Assembly (NCBI GenBank): GCA_028752905.1
Contig: JAQNBH010000017.1
Location: 36,769,101 to 36,833,100 of the forward strand
DNA: 64,000 bases
Origin: Cladorhizidae sp. MBARI D1340-BT2
Lineage: Eukaryota; Porifera; Demospongiae; Poecilosclerida; Cladorhizidae
Direction of reading: 5' to 3'
The notes beneath the pieces were generated by a model. It did not search any database. It was given only the letters and a program-made list of their open reading frames with translations, and was not told the DNA's origin. This document shows positions 45,601 to 55,200 of the stretch, piece by piece. The position numbers and the translations under genes were made by a program. Numbering within the stretch: position 1 is the first letter of the stretch; each line of letters begins with the position of its first letter.

Positions 45601-45971
45601 ATGGTGGTATTAGACATGACGGGCAATGATTGTGGTGATTGTACAGTTGAATTGGTGGAAATGGAGGCTTGAGATGGTTGGCTCGACTCCGATTCAACTG
45701 TAGATGATGTGGAAGAATTGCTGGTGGTGGGCATTATTATGGGTGAAGTAGGAGAAATTGATTGCAATGTAGCAGAAACAGTTACCCCGCTTGAAGTCGG
45801 ATAAGGTGTACCTATCTGACTTGGTGCCGCTGATTGAATTGTGCTAGGTAGGGGGACCACATTCTGACATTTACCCAACCGAATAGGCAAGCAATTCTGA
45901 CAATTCTTCCCATCCTTAACGCAGGAACAGTTCTTACAGGTTCCAATTTTGTTACAACGGCAACATGTCAT
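42682..45971 (-). mobile_element. Non-LTR retrotransposon between PRIM2 and importin-alpha
   Basis: A minus-strand element whose coding trace starts at 45971 and ends at a stop at 42912. A T17 run at 42682-42698 reads as poly(A) on the element strand and may mark its 3' end, leaving a 3' untranslated region of about 210 bp. The 5' end lies somewhere above 45971. No target duplication could be found by eye. The insertion leaves about 120 bp between its tail and the PRIM2 start codon. Confidence 0.75.
42912..45971 (-). pseudogene. Retrotransposon polyprotein: Cys-rich N terminus, RT, zinc knuckle, endonuclease
   Basis: Order of domains on the minus strand: an N-terminal cysteine cluster (MTCCRCNKIGTCKNCSCVKD, 45971-45870) and a Ser/Thr-rich linker to 45366; a spacer domain (45323-44745); reverse transcriptase with RPIGIGKVHRRI (near 44730), motif A LLVDANNAFNSINR (near 44545), motif B EGTTQGDPLAM (near 44370) and motif C WYVDDATGAG (near 44290); a thumb-like LPVRLGGLGLVNP (near 43790); then a CNCGHIFSPDHAMVC zinc-knuckle-like motif (near 43395) and a likely restriction-like endonuclease with DGARLDIRARGFW and AYFDVRVFHPN (43220-43125), ending QDVPY at 42912. 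No apurinic endonuclease is seen. It reads through five or so frames (breaks near 45345, 44760, 44290, 44080, 43690), so this copy is dead but not old. Confidence 0.85.
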
Positions 45972-46302
45972 TGTGACATGCTAGCATCAAGGTAGATACA
46001 GCCACCATTCCATCGTTCTCCATATCTCGCCGTCCCGCGTGCACCACCACTACAAAGTAGAGTCTGGAACTCAAACGAGCTAGACTAAAGATTCTGTTGA
46101 TAAATAGAGCAATGCAAATGGCACTTCCTTGAAATATTCCAGTTTCATCTTAGACTTTGTTGTTGAAAAATGTAACTAGGCAATGATCGCTCGGATCATT
46201 TCCGCTTGCGGACAGGTGGGTAGAGTTTGTTGATGTGAGAACCATTACCAACTCCGTCACAAACTCTGAGCCGTAAAGATCACACATTTACTGATTTTTC
46301 AG
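45972..46302 (+). promoter_or_regulatory. 5' flank of importin-alpha
   Basis: A 330-bp segment with several CG dinucleotides and a Kozak-type context at the start. TTTTTCAG lies directly before the ATG at 46303, so an upstream untranslated exon may be spliced onto the start codon. Core promoter elements cannot be assigned. Confidence 0.35.
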
Positions 46303-46437
46303 ATGGACACTGGTGAAGACAAAGAGGACCGTAGCAGGCTTAAAAAGTACAAGAACAAGGGTCTGAGTGTAGAAGAAGGCAGGAGAAAGAGAGAAGAGGA
46401 AGGAGTTCAGTTGAGAAAGTCAAAACGCGATGAACAA
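46303..46437 (+). CDS. Importin-alpha exon 1 (IBB domain)
   Basis: Encodes residues 1-45, starting [20 protein letters not shown]. The basic clusters RRKRE and LRKSKR are those that contact importin beta. The donor is GTAAGT at 46438. Phase 0. Confidence 0.94.
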
Positions 46438-49400
46438 GTAAGTTTCCTAATAGCCGACCCGTACCAAATCGTTACGGGTGATGTTTCACCTGGGAAAGCA
46501 ACCCCCCTTCGATTGTGGACCCCAGTTGAGTTCCCTTATCTCTAGTAGTCTCACAGGCCAGCCTCCCTTCCTTACCCGACAGAAGACCCACACAGATTAT
46601 GGGGGAGAGGGAGGGAGGAGGGTTGCCATGGATTTTTTCTGGTTTGATGCAGACTGTGTGGCATGGCATGTGTCATTCTCCATCTTGTCCTTTTCTCTGC
46701 CGGTGCACTTATGAGAGTCCGGCTAGTAGCATGGCCTAAGGCTATAGGGCACAGGGATCCCATATTCCTCACACCATTTTAATATTCTTGGGACGGATCC
46801 AGGATTTATATTTAAAAAAGGGGGGGGGCTATTGCATGTACCTGGATATGATGAGCTTACAATGGATGCATGGTATTAGCAGTTGGGGGGGGGGGGGGGC
46901 TTTATCTTATGTTGTTGGGCTTTTCCCAGGTCGGAGGTCAGCTCTGCTTGACCTTTATTTCCACTTGTCAAAGTTAAGATCAAATGCTAATAGAAGTGGT
47001 AATCATATTCATAGAGTGACAATAAGAACAATCTTGCTGTCTGTTGCTAGGCGTGGTCTGGACTCCTCCATACCAACACTTGCAGTCATTTTAAGAGCTC
47101 TTGTGTACGTTCTCCGATGAAGTGAATCCATATGTTAGCCTATGAAGAATGCATTCTACATTCCTTACTTCACTCTAGGCATACGCTACATCCACATACG
47201 CCCCCTCACACACGCCCCCTGAAGCTTCACACACACACCCCTGAAGCTTCACACTCCCCCTGAAGCTTCACACTCCATCGTCATGTGCGAGCCTATACAC
47301 TAACAATGAATGAAAACTGAGACGTAGCCAATAGGAGTGATTGAGCATCGGAACGGGAATCCCTGTTAGCAATAGCCTCTAGACAACTAATTAGAGGCAA
47401 AAACAAGTCAGAAATAACATGGCAGGCTTCATGGCACTCTAATTATCACGTTCGGCACATCTCTTTTAAAAGAATTTCCATCTCTCACCTTCCATGATGT
47501 CATCAATCCATCCATCAAGTTCTATCTGTCTCTTTAGAAGAACTTCTGAAGAAGTGTGATACTTTATCAGCAGTTTGTATCATATTGCTCACTTCTTGAA
47601 CACTGCGACATTTGAATACACAAATATTCAATGGGTGTGCAGCACAATGGGCATACACTGGCTTTGGATACTGTTTGGTTAATATACGTGGGCAGTTGCT
47701 CCTTTTGACTTCCCTTCCATAGCACCCACGCCTTGTAGGCTTGGCCTGAAGAAATTGTGGCAGCTGCCATGTAGTCAGCTGCCATGTAGTCAGCTGCTGC
47801 AGTATATCTCTCACTATAGCCTCGCCTATGACACCAGAGCTACACTCATAAACACCAGGGCCCTGTAGTCAGCTGTGCAGTATATCACTCACTATAGCCT
47901 CACCTATGACACCAGAGCTACACTCATAAACACCAAGGCCCTGTAGTCAGCTGTGCAGTATATCACTCACCTGTGACACCAGAGCTACACCCATAAATAT
48001 CAGGGCCCTGTAGTCAGCTACTGTAGTATATCACTCACTATAGCCTCACCTGGGACACCATAGCTACACTCATAAATATCAGGGCCCTGTAGTCAGCTAC
48101 TGTAGTATATCACTCACTATAGCCTCACCTGGGACACCATAGCTACACTCATAAATATCAGGGCCCTGTAGTCAGCTACTGTAGTATATCACTCACTATA
48201 GCCTCACCTGGGACACCATAGCTACACTCATAAATATCAGGGCCATGTAGTCAGCTGTGCAGTATATCACTCACTATAGCCTCACCTATGACACCATAGC
48301 TACACTCATAAACACCAGGGTCCTGTAGTCAGCTACTGTAGTATATCACTCACTATAGCCTCACCTGGGACACCATAGCTACACTCATAAATATCAGGGC
48401 CCTGTAGTCAGCTACTGTAGTATATCTCTCACTATAGCCTCACCTGTGACACCAGAGCTACACTCAAGGCCCTGTAGTCAGCTGTGCAGTATATCCCTCA
48501 CTATAGCCTCACCTGTGACACCAGAGCTACACTCATGAACACCAAGGCCCTGTAGTCAGCTGTGCAGTATATCACTCACTATAGCCTCACCTGTGACACC
48601 AGAGCTACACTCATAAACACCAAGGCCCTGTAGACAGCTGTGCAGTATATCTCTCACTATAGCCTCACCTGTGACACCAGAGCTACACTCATAAACACCA
48701 AGGCCCTGTAGTCAGCTGTGCAGTTTATCTCTCACTATAGCCTCACCTGTGACACCAGAGCTACACTCATGAACACCAAGGCCCTGTAGTCAGCTGTGCA
48801 GTATATCACTCACTATAGCCTCACCTATGACACCAGAGCTACACTCATAAACACCAAGGCCTGTAGTCAGCTGTGCAGTATATCACTCACTATAGCCTCA
48901 CCTATGACACCAGAGCTACACTCATAAACACCAGGGCCCTGTAGTCAGTTGTGCAGTATATCTCTCACTATAGCCTCACCTTCAGTATGACACCAGAGCT
49001 ACACTCATAAACACCAGGGCCCTGTAGTCAGTTGTGCAGTATATCTCTCACTATAGCCTCACCTTCAGTATGACACCAGAGCTACACTCATAAACACCAA
49101 GGCCCTATTCTTGTGGAGTGCAACCATCAACAAACTGAATGCTTGTGGAGAGTTGCTCATCATCGGGTGAGTCAGTTGCCTCAACAGCTATTACCGAATA
49201 GAACTTGGCTGCTCTGATTATTATATTGTAATATTTTAATGCAAATAATATTTCTACAAATTTGAGTGATTTGGTCCCTTAATGGTGTGCATTGCCTTGC
49301 GACCACATGTTTGCAGATGCGCTCCAGAATGTCATCACTAGCATCGCTGCACAACATCAACAGAGATAGGAAGTTGCCTCGTCTCACTGTATGCCCTCTC

Positions 49401-52056
49401 AGAATATCATCACTAGCATCGCTGCACAGCATCAACAAAGAGAGTAACTTAACCCGTCCCGCTGTATGTAGTTTGACATTCCACTTGAAACTGGTTCATG
49501 TCCATGCCGTCTAAAAGCATTGCCTCCCACACAAAATTACAGTCGAAGCAATGGTATGAGATTTGAACGATTTTCACAGTAATTTAAGCTTGGCATGAAC
49601 TAAGTTGTTGGTCAATGGCTGCCACTCGGTTTTCCTTCACATCAGCAAATGCCATTGCTTTCTCCACAGCTGCTTGGTGGGTGGATGCCATTGCTTTCTC
49701 CACAACTGCTTGGTGGGTGGATGCCATTGCTTTCTCCACAGCTGCTTGGTGGGTGGATGCCATTGCTTTCTCCACAGCTGCTTGGTGGGTGGCACTTCCT
49801 ACTCTTGGAAACATTTAACTTCTGAATCACATTCTTAAAGTTTGTCAGAGCCTATTCAGCAGAGCCTCTAACTTTAAGTTTGTCAGAGCCTATTCAGCAG
49901 AGCCTAACTTTAAGTTTGTCAGAGGCCTATTCAGCAGAGCCTCCAACTTTAAGTTTGTCAGAGCCTATTCAGCAGAGCCTAACTTTAAGTTTGTCAGAGG
50001 CCTATTCAGCAGAGCCTCCAACTTTAAGTTTGTCAGAGCCTATTCAGCAGAGCCTCCAACTTTAAGTTTGTCAGAGCCTATTCAGCAGAGCCTCTGACTT
50101 TAAGTTTGTCATAGCCTATTCAGCAGAGCCTCTAACTTTAAGTTTGTCAGAGCCTATTCAGCAGAGCCTCCAACTTTAAGTTTGTCAGAGCCTATTCAGC
50201 AGAGCCTCTAACTTTAAGTTTGTCAGAGCCTATTCAGCAGAGCCTAACTTTAAGCTTGTCAGAGGCCTATTCAGCAGAGCCTCCAACTTTAAGTTTGTCA
50301 GAGGTCTATTCAGCAGAGCCTCCAACTTTAAGTTTGTCAGAGGCCTATTCAGCAGAGCCTCCAACTTTAAGGCCTATTGACCAGAACCCCCAACTTAAAG
50401 TTTATCTGGCCTATTGACCAGAACCCCCAACTTAAAGCTTGTCAGGGCCTATTGACCAGAACCCCCAACTTAAAGTTTGTCAGGGCCTATTGACCAGAAC
50501 CCCCAACTTAAAGCTTGTCAGGGCCTATTGACCAGAACCCCCAACTTAAAGTTTGTCAGGGCCTATTGACCAGAACCCCAACTTAAAGTTTATCTGGCCT
50601 ATTGACCAAAACCCTCAACTTAAAGTTTATCAGAGACCTATTGACCAGAGGGCCTACAGAACCCCCACTTCTTCTACAGATGGTTAACATTCCCCCCAAA
50701 AACAAGCAAAATCCTCCATCTTGTGACTGAGAATATGTTAGGCCATTGTACTTGCCCTGCCAACTCTTTTGGAGTTTCTGAGCATTGAAGGTACGCATGT
50801 GGAATTGAAATCCCTTGGTGGGAATAAAATGGTTTTCGAGAAGAAACTATTTCTCATTATTGCTGAGGTTTCTCTTGGATTTAGTTCCACTACAGCTGGC
50901 CCAAGTCTCCCAAATCTACGTGAGGATGTACTTCACTCAAACCTCAACTTGAAACACTGTTTCCTCCTATGGCACTCTCTTCAACATCAACAATAGAATT
51001 GTACGTGTGTCCTCACTCCCCCTTGCTGCTACTCTCAGATGCTTTTATCTCAAGTTATCAAAGAGTTAGACCGGTCATCTTCTGATAACGAATCATCAGC
51101 ACTAGAGACAGAATTGGAGGTATGAAGCAGAGAGGCATTGTCTGAACCACCGCAAGGTGGCTAGATACCCAGCACTGACTGAAGTAAACAATAAATCAGC
51201 TTGTCATGTTACATATATCAAACTGATTGGTATGTAGCTTACTTCATGCTTGCGTAAATCCATTGCTTGGCTGTTCCCTTTCTAGGAGGGCCTCTTGAGA
51301 TACGAGTTCTTTTAGACATGCAGAGTCCAGACTCACTGTTTGAGTTACTCACTCTGCTAAGGAAGAGCTGCACATTAGTCTAAAACTAATGTTTACAGGT
51401 GAAAAGGTCTGGCCTATATCAGATCAAATACATGTACTGGACTCCTCCATGTTGATCAGGTCTTGATGGCTTTGGGTTATCGTTTTGATGAGACAAAGCA
51501 GGCCGGGCAGTCTAGTTATTGCGAGATTTCGCAGTTATATAATGAATATCATTAACTTGGAGGGAGGGGGGCTTCCACCACCAAAGCCCTGCCCCCTGGA
51601 TATGCCCATGACATGCTGAGCCAGTGCACACCAGACTGCTACAGTCCATACTTCTTTATCAAGACCGGAGCTATCAGCAGATGTATAGTTGATGTACTCT
51701 ATGAAGACAACACATGAAGTGTCTCTGTGCATTGCTTTGGTCAGGCATTGTTGGGGGGGGGGGGGGGGGGGGGGCTTGACTAAGCATTAGTGGCTGCTAC
51801 TAACTAGAATATATTCTGCGATATATATACAGTATTATAATACAATTTCTACCCACAAAAATGTTATGTATATACATGCATTTGCTCGCAGGCGCTCTCT
51901 TTCTCTGTCATATTGTTGATTGCACCTGCCCCCTGCCAGGTTCATAGTGGCCAGTCTGTGGGTCTTTGTGCTGCCTGGTTGTCTGGGCGCTTTTCCTTGT
52001 CATCAGTTTCTTATTGATCTTGTGCACAAACAATTATCATCATTATCACCAACATT

Positions 52057-52129
<73 letters not shown>

Positions 52130-52140
52130 CCATCATCACC

Positions 52141-52219
<79 letters not shown>

Positions 52220-55200
52220 CCATCACCATCATCACCATCATCATCAGTATCACCACCATCATCATACATTACTTTATTTTTACACATTATTTATCCAGTG
52301 TGTGGTTCATGACAACAGGATGCATAACAGTAAATCATAATAATTATTTATATACATAGTAAGCTGAGCTGCCCCTTGTACTGCCATTGCTACCCTTTGG
52401 AAAAGCTATGACTTGCGTGCTCATGGTTATATATATATATATACACATGTGTATTTTCAATGAACTCTCAGTTGACATAATAATGTTACAATAACCTTCT
52501 CAATAATCAACTTGAAATTGTATTCTCTCGAGTTAATTAGACTAGTTGCTCTAGCCTTCATCAGGAATAATTAGACTAGTTGTTCTAGCCTTCATCAGGA
52601 ATAATTAGACTAGTTGCTCTAGCCTTCATCAGGAATAATTAGACTAGTTGCTCTAGCCTTCATCAGGAATAATTAGACTAGTTGCTCTAGCTTTCATCAG
52701 GAATAATTAGACTAGTTGCTCTAGCCTTCATCAGGAATAATTAGACTATTTGCTCTAGCCTTCAAGGAATAATTAGACTAGTTGCTCTAGCCTTCATCAG
52801 GAATAATTAGACTAGTTGCTCTAGCCTTCATCAGGAATAATTAGACTAGTTGCTCTAGCCTTCATCAGGAATAATTAGACTAGTTGCTCTAGCCTTCATC
52901 AGGAATAATTAGACTAGTTGCTCTAGCTTTCATCAGGAATAATTAGACTAGTTGCTCTAGCCTTCATCAGGAATAATTAGACTAGTTGCTCTAGCTTTCA
53001 TCAGGAATAATTAGACTAGTTGCTCTAGCCTTCATCAGGAATAATTAGACTAGTTGCTCTAGCCTTCATCAGGAATAATTAGACTAGTTGCTCTAGCTTT
53101 CATCAGGAATAATTAGACTAGTTGCTCTAGCCTTCATCAGGAATAATTAGACTAGATGCTCTAGCCTTCATCAGGAATAATTAGACTAGTTGCTCTAGCC
53201 TTCATCAGGAATAATTAGACTAGTTGCTCTAGCCTTCATCAGGAATAATTAGACTAGTTGCTCTAGCCTTCATCAGGAATAATTAGACTAGTTGCTCTAG
53301 CCTTCATCAGGAATAATAACTACCTTATTCACTCCAATAGAAGTCGCACACAGAATAGAAGTCGCTCTGAAAGCCGCATTCCAAATGTAGCACACCAAGT
53401 TAATTATACCACCCCGGAGTCGTAAAATCATTAGCTAAGAACACTCACGCGCGATGTTTGATAGACCACACTGTACCGCGTGTTGCAGAAAGAGTTAATC
53501 AAGAAATCATTCCGTGCTTGTGGCATCACTGTGAAGGTGGACGGGTCTGAAGATGGGGAAATTCACTGCCTCAAGGACGAAAAAGTAGTAGCTTTAGCTA
53601 TCCCAGCCATTACACAAGCTACTCGCCAGCTGTTCGGAAGTGACAGCGGTGGAGAAGATCCATTTGCTTCCCTGGACGAAGAGGATGAAGAACAGATTGA
53701 ACATAATGAACTCATTGTAGATAACGATAGCGATTAGGAACTCTTGCCAGCCAACTACTGCCTAGCTCAATATTTGAAATGAAACAATCACAACCACAAT
53801 GATGCACCAAAAAATTGCGTCAGCACACTAGCGCAAGACTGGCTTGGCACTGCGCAAGCCCAATGCTTGAAAAGATCGCAACTTGATTTGGCTGAAATAA
53901 ATACAAGTCGCGACTTCTATTCGAGTGAATACAGTAGTTGCTCTAGCCTTAATTAGACTAGTTGCTCTGGCCTTCATCAGGAATTGTAATATCATGTATA
54001 TATATGTATAAATATGCTTGGTGTAAACCTGTTGACACTGCATAAATTTAGTCCTGATAATGGTAAGTCTTTAGTATAGTGTATACTGACTATTGCACGT
54101 ACAGTATGTTAGTCTCCATTAGTGTTAAGTTGTGTATGCACACATGCCATCATATATGTACCTGCTTGCAGCTGTCTAAAAGTCAGTCTCTATTATCACA
54201 CATGCTATCATATATGTACCTGCTTGCAGCTGTCTAAAAGTCAGTCTCTATTATCACACATGCTATCATATATGTACCTGCTTGCAGCTGTCTAAAAGTC
54301 CGTCTCTATTATCACACATGCTATCATTATATGTACCTGCTGGCAGCTGTCTAAAAGTCAGTCTCTATTATCACACATGCTATCATATATGTACCTGCTT
54401 GCAGATGTCTAAAAGTAAGTCTCTATTATCACACATGCTATCATATATGCACCTGCTTGCAGCTGTCTAAAACGAGAAACATTTCAGAAGAAACCATCGA
54501 TGAAAAGTACTTTCCCAAGGTGAGTTTGTGTGGTGACGTTTATCGCAGAGTTGTTCTGCCGCATGTGTTGTACTGTTTGTGTGTGCGGTGGAAGTGATTT
54601 TGCTACGTGCTCTAATTAATATGGCAGGAGTGTTTTATGAGTGGTAACTGTGGCAGGAAACAAAGCTTTGAGGTTTTATGAGTGGTAACTGCGTGGCAGG
54701 AAACAAGCTTTGATGATTTATGTGTGGCAGTAAGTGTGGCAGTAAACAAGCTTTGATGTTTTATGAGTGGTTACTGTGTGGCCGGAAACAAGCTTTGATG
54801 TTTTACCTGGTAAACTGCGTGGCAGGAAACAAGCTTTGATGTTTTGTGTGGTAACTGCGTGGAAGGAAACAAGCTTTGATGTTTTATGCGTGGTTACTGT
54901 GTGGCAGGAAACAAGCTTTGATGTTTTAGGTAACTGCGTGGCAGGAAACAAGCTTTGATGTTTTATGCGTGGTAACTGTGTGGCAGGAAACAAGCATTGA
55001 TGTTTTATCTGGTTACTGTGTGGCAGGAAACAAGCTTTGATATTTTATCTGGTAACTGTGTGGCAGGAAACAAGCTTTGATGTTTTATCTGGTTACTGTG
55101 TGGCAGGAAACAAGCTTTGATGTTTTATCTGGTTACTGTGTGGCAGGAAACAAGCTTTGATGTTTTATCTGGTTACTGTGTGGCAGGAAACAAGCTTTGA

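Larger units (their letters stand above)
47515..49830 (-). pseudogene. hAT transposase relic (ZMYM1/DUF4371 type) with internal repeats
   Basis: Minus-strand coding trace. From the top: [20 protein letters not shown] then [10 protein letters not shown] (49815-49600), which fits the end of the TTF-type zinc-finger domain; [11 protein letters not shown] (near 49535); [20 protein letters not shown] (near 49300-49360), the DUF4371 segment that usually reads LLxFRxDAGDx[22 protein letters not shown] (near 49145-49205), with the catalytic-type DE-T motif changed to [17 protein letters not shown] then [13 protein letters not shown] (47745-49100), split by a large array; and [20 protein letters not shown] with [18 protein letters not shown] (47545-47660). 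The C-terminal half is absent. Three separate tandem expansions lie inside the coding trace (36, 75 and 78 bp), listed apart. Clearly non-functional. Confidence 0.75.

Noticed and set aside
51920..52340. Poly-His, poly-Ser and poly-Asp frames
   Set aside because: By-products of the CAT microsatellite; open in several frames on both strands.
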